From: Vibrio sp. FE10
GTDB lineage: Bacteria > Pseudomonadota > Gammaproteobacteria > Enterobacterales > Vibrionaceae
Direction of reading: 5' to 3'
Assembly: GCF_030297155.1 (NCBI RefSeq)
Contig: NZ_AP028068.1
Span: forward strand, 1,364,001 to 1,428,000
Length of the DNA: 64,000 nucleotides
Below, one piece after another: positions 11,160 to 20,281 of this stretch (within the stretch, counting starts at the first letter, position 1; each line of letters begins with the position of its first letter). The notes below the pieces were generated by a model. The model was not told where the DNA came from and made no database searches. It saw only the letters and a list, made by a program, of their open reading frames with translations. The position numbers and the translations under genes are program-made.

Positions 11160-11498
11160 TTATTCGGAACGGTTGTCCGAGTTCGGTTTAATACACTCTT
11201 TTGGTGTTTTAGGTATCTGACGTTTATTAGTTGATTTATTAACTAACTTGTTTTTATTCGCTATCTCATTCTTATTTTCTGTTTCTTGTGTTTTTTTTGA
11301 ATCAAACGGAATGCTCTTTACTTGTTTTGCGTTGAGATAGATACGCAAAGCTTCTTGATTGTCCTCGTAGGTTAAGCCAGGACAAATAACGCCTCTTTTA
11401 ATCAATGACTTGAGCAACAGTTCATCATTCTCAAAGGTGGAAGCCTGTGACAGTGAGGAAAAAGATAAAACCATTAAAGCCATTGTTTTGTGTGACAT
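11160..11498 (-). CDS. Small exported protein resembling the PrtV propeptide
   Basis: 112 residues with a signal peptide (about 1-19, ending SQA/S). The mature N-terminus aligns without gaps to the start of mature PrtV: NDELLLKSLIKRGVI against NEDKLIEMLVRQGLV, then a 21-residue stretch sharing AL, YL and K positions. The second half is a Lys/Asn/Thr-rich low-complexity tail, and the protein has two cysteines. I do not recognise a named family. It is encoded directly upstream of prtV, 49 bases apart on the same strand. A free-standing propeptide-like inhibitor or folding helper is the most attractive reading, but this is inference from similarity and position. Confidence 0.7.
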   Translation of the reverse strand: MSHKTMALMVLSFSSLSQASTFENDELLLKSLIKRGVICPGLTYEDNQEALRIYLNAKQVKSIPFDSKKTQETENKNEIANKNKLVNKSTNKRQIPKTPKECIKPNSDNRSE

Positions 11499-12041
11499 TT
11501 TTATATCAAGCCATCAGTTTTGATTATGTAACAAAATATATTTATAAAATTAACCAATCAAACTAATAATCATTACAAATCATTATTCGTTCCGGTTTCA
11601 ACATTAAGAGTTAATATCAAATAAGGATGGTTATTTATCTTGTTATCAGTTATTTAGTAAGGTTGGGCGCATTAATAGCTGATAGTTTTAATATTTAATA
11701 TCAGTGTTAGATAAATGGTTATTATGCTTCAGGGCGCTTTATGTAAGGTGTGGGGTTATAATTAATCAAACGAATGTTTTATTGTCGGTGCTAAAAAAAT
11801 GCATGTAATAATTGAGTGTTTAGTAAATATCCAGTCTCAAATTATTTTCACTCGAAATATCGATAATTAGGCTAATAAGCGCGATTTAAAGTGCTTCAAG
11901 AGAACAGATTTCACAATAGTTCGATGAAGTGGGGTTCTCAGATGGCAAAAAGAGCCCGTGTTTGGGCTCTTTTAGTAACAGACCATTGTTACTTTTAGCG
12001 ATGGGGTGGTTTAAGGTTCATTGGCAAGCAAGGCTGACGAA
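11499..12041. other. Intergenic region upstream of the prtV pair
   Basis: About 540 AT-rich bases that should hold the promoter of the small gene and prtV. Apart from the hairpin at 11948-11973 I see no gene, tRNA or clear repeat. A specific promoter cannot be assigned with confidence. Confidence 0.5.
11948..11973. terminator. Bidirectional intrinsic terminator
   Basis: The stem AAAAGAGCCC pairs with GGGCTCTTTT around the loop GTGTTT, with A residues before and T residues after. It lies downstream of the minus-strand membrane protein gene at 12042 and probably ends its transcript. Confidence 0.85.
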
Positions 12042-13019
12042 CTATGGCTGAGAGACATCGCGATAAAAGTAACGCTCACAAGTACTTGGATTAACGCGTT
12101 TGATGGCGTTTGATATCAAAGCGACAACTAATACAGAGAACACGAGTCTTCCCCAAAATATCGTGTAGAAGTCCGCACCGACTAATAGGATCAGTAATGT
12201 GTCTTCAATCAGGCTGTGGAGAAGGTTGAGCAGCATGATTGCGGTGAATACATCTCTAGCTGAGATATGTCCTCGTTTCGCTTCATTGATCAATAACCCG
12301 CCACCGAAAGAAAGCCCAAGCGTGATACCAATGATGGTTAAATTAGTCGCGTCTTTGCTGATACCTAATAAACGTAAGAAAGGGCGTAATAAAATAGCCA
12401 TTAACTTTTCAACGCCCAATAGCTTTAATACCTTAAGCAAGAGCAGCAGCGTAGAGATCACCATGAAGATAACGGCGAAGTTCATGAGCTGATCAATTAC
12501 CCAACTTATATAGCTTGTGTTTGCTGTTGGTTCTGGCTGCCAAAGCACGGTTGCTGGGTAGTTGAGTAAGTCTCCAAATTGATAAGTGACATTCAGCAAC
12601 CATGCCAAGACTAGACTTCCTCCGACTCTCACTGACAAGGTCGCCAACCAGCTTACGCCTGCTTTTTTCGCTATCGCACCTTCAATTGGCAGTGAATGGG
12701 CGAGCAACATTATGCTGCCTAGCACAGAGGCTTGAGCGACCGTGAGGGGAACATCGGAATTGATTAAAATAATTATCCCAGCATAGATGTTGGTGAGTAT
12801 GGTGGTTGCCCATACCAACCCCATCTCTTTCGGTAACCCGACACTTTCCATTATCGGGCTCAACCATTCGCTAAGAATAACGATACCGCCGAGCTCTTCG
12901 ATAACTTTGATCACGATGATGATTGGAATCATAATTCGGAAAAGCGTCGAGGTGACATCGAAAATCTCTTTGAGGAGTTCTTTAAAAAATTGATAGGTTG
13001 ATTTCATTGTTACGACCAT
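12042..13019 (-). CDS. Nucleoside-recognition (Gate) domain membrane protein
   Basis: A 325-residue polytopic inner-membrane protein with about 8-9 hydrophobic segments. Two Gate-type (nucleoside recognition) regions are apparent: one in the N-terminal half around LPKEMGLVWATTILTNIYAG, and a second near SFGGGLLINEAKRG. Family members are related to the gates of concentrative nucleoside transporters and to SpmA/SpmB, but most lack proven substrates. The start is uncertain: ATG 13019 or the in-frame ATG 13007, neither with a strong ribosome site. It diverges from an Lrp-type regulator 142 bases away, which may control it. Confidence 0.8.
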   Translation of the reverse strand: MVVTMKSTYQFFKELLKEIFDVTSTLFRIMIPIIIVIKVIEELGGIVILSEWLSPIMESVGLPKEMGLVWATTILTNIYAGIIILINSDVPLTVAQASVLGSIMLLAHSLPIEGAIAKKAGVSWLATLSVRVGGSLVLAWLLNVTYQFGDLLNYPATVLWQPEPTANTSYISWVIDQLMNFAVIFMVISTLLLLLKVLKLLGVEKLMAILLRPFLRLLGISKDATNLTIIGITLGLSFGGGLLINEAKRGHISARDVFTAIMLLNLLHSLIEDTLLILLVGADFYTIFWGRLVFSVLVVALISNAIKRVNPSTCERYFYRDVSQP

Positions 13020-13161
13020 GGGTTCGATTATGTGCTATAAGAAGATCTTACCGTGATTGTTGTGATGATAATTTCGAAATGGCGCGTCAGATTTGGTTGG
13101 GATTTTTTATTTGTTGTAATATTAGAAATTATTAACTCATAAAACGGCCTTGTAAGAAATT

Positions 13162-13623
13162 ATGGAAATTGACCGCATTGATCGAAGTATTCTCGTGGAG
13201 CTTCAAAAGAATAATCGAATTCCCAATCTGACACTGGCTGAGCTTGTCGGGTTGTCGCCTCCAGCTTGTTTAAAGCGAGTGAAACGCCTGAGGGAAGAGG
13301 GGGTGATTGTCGGTGATGTCTCCATCATTAACCCCGAACTGACCGGTAACAAGATGACTCTACTGGTATCTGTGGAGATGGAGCGTGATCGGGCGGACAT
13401 TTATCAGATATTCCGCGGATCTCTTGTCAAAGCTCCAGAGGTGACTCAGTGCTATCAAATCTCAGGCAGTTATGACTTCATGCTGATTGTTACGGTTAAA
13501 GATATCCAAGCGTATGAAAACTTTGTTGAGCGTGTGCTTCGTAAAGACTTAAACATTCGCAAGTTCCATACTTCAATTTCGATGCGAACCGTAAAATTCA
13601 GTACTGCCGTTAACTTGGAATGA
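13162..13623 (+). CDS. Lrp/AsnC family transcriptional regulator
   Basis: 153 residues, standard for the family. The N-terminal HTH (about 4-60) reads IDRSILVELQKNNRI then LSPPACLKRVKRLREEGVI. The C-terminal RAM domain (about 70-145) contains the family-typical GSYDFMLIV segment. These proteins form octamers that sense amino acids. It is divergent from the Gate-domain membrane protein, which suggests local control of that gene. A downstream chemoreceptor lies 150 bases on and probably has its own promoter. The specific ligand is not predictable. Confidence 0.93.
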   Translation: MEIDRIDRSILVELQKNNRIPNLTLAELVGLSPPACLKRVKRLREEGVIVGDVSIINPELTGNKMTLLVSVEMERDRADIYQIFRGSLVKAPEVTQCYQISGSYDFMLIVTVKDIQAYENFVERVLRKDLNIRKFHTSISMRTVKFSTAVNLE

Positions 13624-13773
13624 CTTCGGTGTTTTGTTATCTCTGTGACGTACCCGCTCATATTTGTATAAAAAGCAGTCATTTACAAAAATTGTGACGT
13701 TCATATTTTGTCATAATTTAAATTATTGTATATATTCGCCTGCTATAACGTATAAATATAAAAGTTAATAAAA

Positions 13774-15336
13774 ATGAACGTCAGCTCAGCTTCTCTAACA
13801 CGTGAAACGCTTTTAAACGAAAGCGAACAGCTCGTATCAACCACCGATCTCAAAGGCGTGATTACTTACAGTAATGACGCTTTTTGCCGTATTGCAGAAT
13901 ACAGCCAGCAAGAGTTGCTTGGGCAACACCACAACATTGTCAGGCATTCTGATATGCCTAAAGCCGCGTTTGCGGATATGTGGGTTAACCTCAAGCAAGG
14001 TAAAGCGTGGCGTGGAATCGTAAAGAACAAAACGAAGTCCGGTGGCTTTTATTGGGTCGACGCCTATGTCACGCCAATTTACGATAATGGTAAGGTGAGT
14101 GGTTATCAGTCTGTTCGTGTTAAGCCAAAAAATGAGTGGGTGCAGATCGCAGATAAAGCTTACCAAGGCTTATTGAAGGCAGAAAAGTCTGGGCGCCAAT
14201 GGTCGCTACAGATCAGTGACAGTGTTCGCTATGCCGTGTTGTTGGGTTCTTTGGCCGCACCTCTGGTTTCAAACCTAGTCGAAGTAGGACAAGTGTCGCA
14301 ATGGCTTCTGAGCTTGCTTCCAGTTTCTGCATTGGCACTCTTATTCAGACAAGAGCTTATTGATACGCCTTTGCAGCTTAAAAAATTGCAGTCGAAATTC
14401 GACAGTGTGAGTCGCCTTGTCTACTCCGGAAATAGTAAGTTCTCTATCGCCGATTTCCATTTGAAGCTGTTGTCTGCGCGAATCAGAACAGTGTTAGGCC
14501 GTATGACTGATTCAGCCAAACCGTTGCAAGATTTAGCCGACAATCTTAACGCGACTTCTTACCAAGTTTCAGATGCCTTAGATCAACAGACTAAAGACAT
14601 ACTTCAAGTACGTGAAGCAACGGAAGAAGTGGAGGTGACGGCGAATGAAGTGTCATCTCGTACCGAAGAAGCCCACCAGATTGTGGACGTTACCCTGCAA
14701 ACTTGTGCGGGTGCGAAAGAGAGTATTAACCAAACACACCGTAACCTCGAAAGTTTGGCTTCACAGGCCGAGAAAGCAACGCACACGACGTATCAACTGA
14801 GCGACCAAGCGCAAAGTGTCAGCAAGATAATGGAAGAGATCGGTGGCATTGCCGAGCAAACAAACCTTTTAGCTTTGAACGCAGCGATTGAAGCGGCGAG
14901 AGCGGGTGAGCAAGGACGTGGCTTTGCGGTGGTTGCTGATGAAGTACGTGCGTTATCCGGTCGTACATCTAAGGCGACGGTTCAGATCAAAGAGAGCATT
15001 GATACAATGCTGACGACGATTGAAGGTTGGCAGAAAGATATTTTGGCTAACAGAGAACAAACGGACGCGTGTGGTGACGTGGCAAAAGTGAGTGCTGAAC
15101 GCTTGTCTGAGGTTGAAACCTTAATGCAATCGATGAACGAGTTAATGCAATCTGTTGAAAGCTCTGCGCATAAACAGCGTCAGTTATCGAGTGATGTAAA
15201 CCTTCATATGCAGTCTATCGCGTCAACCGCCGAGCAAAATCTAGTGGCGACACATTCAGTTAAAGATCATTCGAAAGAGCTCAAAGAGCAAGTGAATGAA
15301 TTCTATCAATTGGCGAAGCGTTTCGAAGAGAAATAG
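13774..15336 (+). CDS. Aer-like methyl-accepting chemotaxis protein with N-terminal PAS domain
   Basis: 520 residues. An N-terminal cytoplasmic PAS domain (about 18-120) has the Aer-type segments [14 protein letters not shown] and [16 protein letters not shown], which bind FAD in energy taxis receptors. Two closely spaced membrane helices (about 148-192) lack a large periplasmic domain. The signalling domain (about 235-510) carries the conserved hairpin tip [19 protein letters not shown]. It probably signals through CheW/CheA in response to redox or respiratory state. No chemotaxis genes lie nearby. An FAD cofactor is likely by family but not proven. Confidence 0.93.
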   Translation: MNVSSASLTRETLLNESEQLVSTTDLKGVITYSNDAFCRIAEYSQQELLGQHHNIVRHSDMPKAAFADMWVNLKQGKAWRGIVKNKTKSGGFYWVDAYVTPIYDNGKVSGYQSVRVKPKNEWVQIADKAYQGLLKAEKSGRQWSLQISDSVRYAVLLGSLAAPLVSNLVEVGQVSQWLLSLLPVSALALLFRQELIDTPLQLKKLQSKFDSVSRLVYSGNSKFSIADFHLKLLSARIRTVLGRMTDSAKPLQDLADNLNATSYQVSDALDQQTKDILQVREATEEVEVTANEVSSRTEEAHQIVDVTLQTCAGAKESINQTHRNLESLASQAEKATHTTYQLSDQAQSVSKIMEEIGGIAEQTNLLALNAAIEAARAGEQGRGFAVVADEVRALSGRTSKATVQIKESIDTMLTTIEGWQKDILANREQTDACGDVAKVSAERLSEVETLMQSMNELMQSVESSAHKQRQLSSDVNLHMQSIASTAEQNLVATHSVKDHSKELKEQVNEFYQLAKRFEEK

Positions 15337-15368
15337 CGGTTAGATTTACGCCGGATGAGCAATAAGAG

Positions 15369-15398
15369 AAAGCCTTGCGAAATTAGCAGGGCTTTTTT
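15369..15398 (+). terminator. Intrinsic terminator after the chemoreceptor gene
   Basis: The stem AAAGCCTTGC pairs with GCAGGGCTTT (one G-T pair) and is followed by a run of T. Confidence 0.8.
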
Positions 15399-15455
15399 GT
15401 GGGTCAAAAGAACAGTTAACAATGAATAGATTAACAGGTAACAGGCAACAGATAC

Positions 15456-15486
15456 AAAAAAGCCCCGCATTTTCATGCGGGGCTTT
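15456..15486 (-). terminator. Intrinsic terminator of the tal-tkt transcript
   Basis: A perfect 12-bp stem, AAAGCCCCGCAT with ATGCGGGGCTTT, has the loop TTTC. On the minus strand the stem is followed by a T run, as expected for the end of the transketolase transcript. Confidence 0.88.
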
Positions 15487-15530
15487 CAGTATGTATCAAC
15501 CCATTTAAGGGTGAGACAATTTAATCAAGA

Positions 15531-17522
15531 CTAAGCTAGAAGCTCTTTTGCTGTGTTTACTACGTTTTCAGTAGTGAAACCGAACATCTTGAATAGCTCG
15601 CCTGCTGGTGCAGATTCGCCGAACGTTGTCATGCCGATGATCTTGCCACCGAAGCCAACGTACTTGTACCAGAAGTCAGCGATGCCAGCTTCTACTGCGA
15701 TACGTGCTGTAACGTCAGATGGAAGTACAGACTCACGGTACTGCGCGTCTTGCTTGTCGAATGCGTCAGTTGCAGGCATAGAAACTACGCGTACTTTTTT
15801 ACCTTCAGTTGTTAGTTCAGCAGCAGCGCTAACCGCTAGCTCAACTTCAGAACCAGTCGCGATAAGGATAAGCTCAGGCTTACCAGCACAATCTTTCAGG
15901 ATGTAACCACCCTTAGCGATGTTAGCCACTTGCTCAGCGTCACGATCTTGCTGTGCAAGGTTCTGACGAGAGAAGATAAGTGCAGAAGGACCATCTCTAC
16001 GTTCAATTGCCAGTTTCCAAGCAACAGCAGACTCAACTTGGTCACATGGACGCCATGTGCTCATGTTTGGAGTCAGACGTAGAGATGCGATTTGCTCAAC
16101 TGGTTGGTGAGTAGGACCGTCTTCGCCTAGGCCGATAGAATCGTGCGTGTAAACTTGGATGTTCTGAGTTTTCATCAGAGCAGCCATACGCATTGCGTTA
16201 CGAGCGTATTCCATGAACATTAGGAATGTTGCGCCGTATGGTACGAAACCACCGTGCAGAGCGATACCGTTCATGATAGCCGTCATACCGAATTCACGTA
16301 CACCGTAGTGGATGTAGTTACCAGAGAAGTCATTTGCTTCAAGAGACTTAGAACCAGACCACATAGTTAGGTTAGAAGGCGCAAGGTCAGCAGAGCCGCC
16401 CATGAATTCAGGTAGCATAGCACCGAACGCTTCTAGAGCATTTTGAGATGCTTTACGTGATGCAATGTTTGCAGGGTTAGCTTGAAGATCAGCGATGATT
16501 GCCGATGCTTTCTCTTCCCATTCAGCAGGAAGATCACCGTTTACGCGGCGTTTGAATTCAGCTGCCAGCTCAGGGTATGCTGCTTCATAAGCTGCAAGTT
16601 TCTCGTTCCACGCTGCTTCCTTAGCTGCGCCTGCTTCTTTCGCATCCCACTCTGAGTAAACTTCCGACGGAATTTCAAAAGGACCGTGCTCCCAACCTAG
16701 TTGCTTACGAGTTGCTGCGATTTCGTCAGCGCCTAATGGTGCACCGTGACAGTCGTGCGTACCTGCTTTGTTTGGAGAACCAAAGCCGATTACTGTTTTA
16801 GTACAGATTAGAGTCGGACGAGGATCCGCTTTAGCTGCTTCGATAGCCGCGTTGATAGCGTCAGCATCGTGACCATCAACTGCTGGGATTACGTGCCAGC
16901 CGTAAGCTTCAAAACGCTTAGGTGTATCGTCAGAGAACCAACCTTCAACTTCGCCATCGATAGAGATGCCGTTGTCATCCCAGAAAGCAACCAGCTTACC
17001 AAGACCTAACGTACCCGCTAGAGAACATGCTTCGTGAGAAATACCTTCCATCAGACAGCCATCACCCATGAATGCATAAGTGTAGTGGTCTACGATGTCG
17101 TGGCCTTCTTTGTTGAACTGTGCCGCAAGCGCTTTCTCAGCCATCGCCATACCAACAGCGTTAGTAATACCTTGACCTAGAGGACCTGTAGTCGTCTCGA
17201 TACCAGGAGCGTAACCGTACTCTGGGTGACCTGGAGTCTTAGAGTGCAGTTGACGGAAGTTCTTAAGATCTTCAATTGAAAGCTCGTAACCTGCTAGGTG
17301 AAGCAGAGAGTAAATCAGCATTGAGCCGTGGCCGTTAGACAGGATAAAACGGTCGCGGTCAGCCCACTCTGGGTTTGACGGGTTGTGGTTTAGGTGAGAG
17401 CGCCAAAGTACTTCAGCGATATCAGCCATGCCCATAGGAGCGCCTGGGTGACCAGAGTTTGCTTGTTGTACGCCGTCCATGCTTAGAGCACGGATCGCGT
17501 TAGCTAGATGTTTGCGGTTCAT
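15531..17522 (-). CDS. tkt: Transketolase
   Basis: 663 residues, the normal length for bacterial transketolase, a cytoplasmic thiamine-diphosphate enzyme of the non-oxidative pentose phosphate pathway that moves two-carbon ketol units. Family motifs are present in order: [19 protein letters not shown], the ThDP/metal motif GDGCLMEG followed by [12 protein letters not shown], and the transketolase signature region [11 protein letters not shown]. Codon use is biased toward common codons, consistent with high expression. It follows the transaldolase gene by 86 bases on the same strand with a hairpin between. Vibrios often carry two transketolases; this would be the tal-linked one, so the letter suffix is left off. 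Confidence 0.97.
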   Translation of the reverse strand: MNRKHLANAIRALSMDGVQQANSGHPGAPMGMADIAEVLWRSHLNHNPSNPEWADRDRFILSNGHGSMLIYSLLHLAGYELSIEDLKNFRQLHSKTPGHPEYGYAPGIETTTGPLGQGITNAVGMAMAEKALAAQFNKEGHDIVDHYTYAFMGDGCLMEGISHEACSLAGTLGLGKLVAFWDDNGISIDGEVEGWFSDDTPKRFEAYGWHVIPAVDGHDADAINAAIEAAKADPRPTLICTKTVIGFGSPNKAGTHDCHGAPLGADEIAATRKQLGWEHGPFEIPSEVYSEWDAKEAGAAKEAAWNEKLAAYEAAYPELAAEFKRRVNGDLPAEWEEKASAIIADLQANPANIASRKASQNALEAFGAMLPEFMGGSADLAPSNLTMWSGSKSLEANDFSGNYIHYGVREFGMTAIMNGIALHGGFVPYGATFLMFMEYARNAMRMAALMKTQNIQVYTHDSIGLGEDGPTHQPVEQIASLRLTPNMSTWRPCDQVESAVAWKLAIERRDGPSALIFSRQNLAQQDRDAEQVANIAKGGYILKDCAGKPELILIATGSEVELAVSAAAELTTEGKKVRVVSMPATDAFDKQDAQYRESVLPSDVTARIAVEAGIADFWYKYVGFGGKIIGMTTFGESAPAGELFKMFGFTTENVVNTAKELLA

Positions 17523-17565
17523 AGAAACTTCCGAATAAAAATTAAGATAAACAAATTGATAAAAG

Positions 17566-17588
17566 TAGGGGAACTGAACGTTCCCCTA
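17566..17588 (-). promoter_or_regulatory. Hairpin between tal and tkt, possible attenuator
   Basis: A 9-bp perfect stem, TAGGGGAAC with GTTCCCCTA, has a 5-base loop. On the minus strand it is followed by CTTTTATC, a weak T tract. It could partly terminate transcripts after tal or protect the upstream mRNA end, setting the tal to tkt ratio. The role is inferred. Confidence 0.55.
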
Positions 17589-17608
17589 TTTGAAATTGGT
17601 AAGAGTGA

Positions 17609-18559
17609 TTACAGCTTAGCTGCGATCATGTCTTCTAGTTTGCCTTGGTCAACTGCGAAGTTGCGGATGCCTTCAGCTAACTTCTCTACAGCCATTGGGT
17701 CTTGGTTGTGATCCCATAGGAACTCAGCGTGAGTCATTGCAGCAGGACGCTCTTTAGTACCGTTAGAGTCGATTAGCTTCTCTACTACTTCGCCTTCAGC
17801 TGCTTCTAGGTCTGCTAGAAGTTGAGGAGCGATAGTTAGACGGTCACAGCCAGCAAGTTCAAGGATCTCGCCGATGTTACGGAAGCTTGCGCCCATAACA
17901 ACAGTCTTGTAACCGTGCTCTTTGTAGTAGTTGTAGATGTCTGAAACAGAGATTACGCCTGGATCTTCTGAAGCTTCGAAATCACGACCTTCTTTCGCTT
18001 TGTACCAGTCCATGATGCGACCAACGAAAGGAGAGATAAGGAATACGCCAGCTTCAGCACAAGCACGTGCTTGAGCGAAAGAGAATAGAAGCGTTAGGTT
18101 ACAGTTGATGCCTTCTTTCTCTAGGATTTCAGCAGCACGGATGCCTTCCCAAGTAGAAGCCAGTTTGATAAGGATGCGGTCGTTAGTGATGCCAGCGTCG
18201 TTGTACATTTTGATAAGTTGACGAGCTTTAGCAACGCTGCCTTCCATGTCGTAAGAAAGACGAGCATCTACTTCAGTAGAGATGCGGCCAGGTACAACGT
18301 TAAGGATTTCTTTACCGATGTTTACGTTAAGCATGTCACAAGTGTCTTGAACTTGTTGTGCTTTGTCGCCACTTTGCGCTTTAGCGTATTCGATAGAAGC
18401 ATCGATTAGAGGTGCGTACTCAGTAATTTGAGCGGCTTTAAGAATTAGAGATGGGTTAGTTGTTGCATCTTCAGGAGTGTACTTGCTGATAGCTTCGATA
18501 TCGCCAGTGTCAGCTACAACAGTTGTTAGTTTACGAAGTTGCTCTAATTTATTGCTCAT
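17609..18559 (-). CDS. tal: Transaldolase
   Basis: 316 residues, matching TalA/TalB. It moves a dihydroxyacetone unit between sugar phosphates in the pentose phosphate pathway through a Schiff base. The signature DATTNPSL and the catalytic-lysine segment [13 protein letters not shown] (Lys near residue 132) are present. I use the ATG at 18559 because AGGATG lies just before it and homologues start MSNKLEQL; the frame extends 20 residues further upstream without support. It is the first gene of a tal-tkt unit, divergent from a SorC-type regulator, with repeat sites in the shared upstream region. Confidence 0.97.
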   Translation of the reverse strand: MSNKLEQLRKLTTVVADTGDIEAISKYTPEDATTNPSLILKAAQITEYAPLIDASIEYAKAQSGDKAQQVQDTCDMLNVNIGKEILNVVPGRISTEVDARLSYDMEGSVAKARQLIKMYNDAGITNDRILIKLASTWEGIRAAEILEKEGINCNLTLLFSFAQARACAEAGVFLISPFVGRIMDWYKAKEGRDFEASEDPGVISVSDIYNYYKEHGYKTVVMGASFRNIGEILELAGCDRLTIAPQLLADLEAAEGEVVEKLIDSNGTKERPAAMTHAEFLWDHNQDPMAVEKLAEGIRNFAVDQGKLEDMIAAKL

Positions 18560-18685
18560 TTTGATCATCCTATGTATCGCAGAACACCCCTTTAATGGGA
18601 GAGGTGTGGGCATTTGCAAGCGAACTAATGAAGTTCCTCATGGTTGTACCAGTGAGTCAAACTTACATTAATTTAAATTTTTCTC

Positions 18686-18929
18686 CGAGCGAACATTTGC
18701 ACAGAACATTTGATCGCTCGATGAGTAAATGATGTAGCCATATTTATCCGATCTAGCCCCAAAGTCAACGGTAAATAGTGCTGTATGGTGACTTCAGTCA
18801 AATATATTTCGCTCTAGTAATCATGGGGTATGCAAGCAAACGTTTAACGGCTCAATTGAGTCGAATTAATCAACAGCTAAATCAAGGTTATCATAGTGAG
18901 CAAATGTTCCTTGTTGTTACATATGTTCA
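18686..18929. promoter_or_regulatory. Candidate operator cluster between tal and the SorC-type regulator
   Basis: On the plus strand GAACATTTG occurs at 18691 and 18704, 13 bases apart, enclosed by the palindrome arms CGAGCGA (18686-18692) and TCGCTCG (18714-18720). The inverse CAAATGTTC occurs at 18901-18909, and CATATGTTC at 18921-18929. Repeated half-sites in a divergent promoter region beside a SorC-type gene fit an operator for that regulator. Binding is inferred. Confidence 0.6.
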
Positions 18930-19018
18930 GGGTGTAAGCTTGTGTATCACTTACTGAGCTCTCCTATATTAGGAAGTACAGCAGGTAAAATAATTGTTAA
19001 ATATTGGTTGAGTGGTAT

Positions 19019-20011
19019 ATGAGTAACAATATCCAAGATGTTTCCGAAGAAAACACTGATCTCCTAACCGAAGTCGCCGTTGCTTACTATCAAGATGGTG
19101 CGACACAAGAAGAGATCTCCAAAAAGTTCTCTATCTCTCGTGCAAAGGTTGGTCGAATGCTCAAACAAGCCCGCGATGAAGGGATTGTTGAGATAACAGT
19201 GAAATATCACCCTGTCTTCAGTGCTAAAATTGAACAGCGTCTCATCGAAAGGTTTGGTGTGAAGCGTGCATTAGTCGCTCTTGACCAGCCAAATGAAGAT
19301 AAGCAGCGTTTACAGGTTGCGGGTTTGGTGTCGAACTATCTAACGAGTACCTTAAAAAACGGCATGGTAGTGACGGTCGGCCAAGGTCGAAACGTATCGT
19401 CGGTTGCTCACCATACTGGAGTGATCACACCGCGAGACTGTAAATTCGTGTGTGGCATCGGCGGTATTCACCCAAGAGGCGGTATGTTTAATGCTGACCA
19501 TATATGTAGACAGCTAGCTAAGAAGTACGGTGGTTCATCAGAAACTTTATATGCGCCTGCTTATGCAGAGAACAAAGCACAAAAAACCGCTTTTATGGAA
19601 AACAGCACCGTTAAGCAAACACTGGATCTAGCTCGTAAGGCCGATGTCGCTTTAGTGGGTATTGGTGATATGAGTGAAAACAGCTATATGGTCGACCTAG
19701 GTTGGTTTACGGCGGGAGAGGTCGTTCAATCTCGTTTACTACAAGGTGTCGTCGGTGACTTTGCGGGTTATGACTTTTTCGACGTGCACGGCAAAGCGGC
19801 AAATACAGTAATGAGTGACCGAGTCATCGGCTTAGGTTTGGAAGAGTTCCGTCCTATCGCTGAAGTAATCGCCATCGCTGCCGAGAACAGTAAGCCATTA
19901 GCCCTGTTAGGCGCATTGAGAACGGGTGTGGTTGACGTGATTGCGACTAGTGTAAGTAATGCTTTAACGGTACTTAACTTAGATGAGCAGATGAAACAAG
20001 CATCTCAATAG
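19019..20011 (+). CDS. SorC/DeoR-type sugar-binding transcriptional regulator
   Basis: About 330 residues. The N-terminal HTH (about 15-60) reads YYQDGATQEEISKKFSIS then RAKVGRMLKQA. A sugar-phosphate-binding domain (about 60-325) contains TVGQGRNVSSVA and VALVGIGDM, typical of SorC-family effector domains. ATG 19019 is preferred over an in-frame TTG at 19004; neither has a strong ribosome site. It is divergent from tal-tkt, so control of pentose phosphate genes by a phosphorylated sugar is a reasonable inference. Confidence 0.92.
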   Translation: MSNNIQDVSEENTDLLTEVAVAYYQDGATQEEISKKFSISRAKVGRMLKQARDEGIVEITVKYHPVFSAKIEQRLIERFGVKRALVALDQPNEDKQRLQVAGLVSNYLTSTLKNGMVVTVGQGRNVSSVAHHTGVITPRDCKFVCGIGGIHPRGGMFNADHICRQLAKKYGGSSETLYAPAYAENKAQKTAFMENSTVKQTLDLARKADVALVGIGDMSENSYMVDLGWFTAGEVVQSRLLQGVVGDFAGYDFFDVHGKAANTVMSDRVIGLGLEEFRPIAEVIAIAAENSKPLALLGALRTGVVDVIATSVSNALTVLNLDEQMKQASQ

Positions 20012-20071
20012 TTTTTGTGGAAAGATCTATTGTTTAAATAGGTACGCGGATTAATTAAAAGTTACTCGAAT

Positions 20072-20108
20072 AAAAGATAGAGTTATCTATTACCTATCTT
20101 TTATTTTT
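20072..20108 (+). terminator. Intrinsic terminator after the SorC-type gene
   Basis: The stem AAAAGATAG pairs with CTATCTTTT, followed by ATTTTT. The stem is AT-rich, so strength is moderate. Confidence 0.65.
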
Positions 20109-20124
20109 ATAATAAATTTATGCG

Positions 20125-20172
20125 CCTATAAGTAACGTTTATATTCTTAAGTTTATAAATATTACTTATAGG
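20125..20172. repeat. Perfect 11-bp inverted repeat upstream of the second M6 protease
   Basis: CCTATAAGTAA (20125-20135) and TTACTTATAGG (20162-20172) flank 26 AT-rich bases that contain further TTTATA/TTATAAA symmetry. It lies about 110 bases before the protease start codon. It may be a regulator site or a leader RNA stem; no T tract follows, so a terminator is unlikely. Confidence 0.6.
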
Positions 20173-20281
20173 TTTAGTTAGAAAGTTAATTGGTTAATAT
20201 AATGCCTCATTGATAAGGTCTCGTTTCATTTAATAAATGAATTATCTCTTTCTGAGAAATTCGACTAACGAGGTTATCCTA

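Noticed and set aside
11499..12041. Small RNA gene in the prtV upstream region
   Set aside because: Only one terminator is visible and it fits the end of the neighbouring gene; no promoter-terminator pair was found.
12199..12492. 97-codon ORF antisense to the Gate-domain gene
   Set aside because: Overlaps conserved membrane-protein coding sequence; no independent evidence.
15553..15906. 117-codon ORF antisense to tkt
   Set aside because: Mirror of biased transketolase codons; Ser/Ala-rich composition without a start signal.
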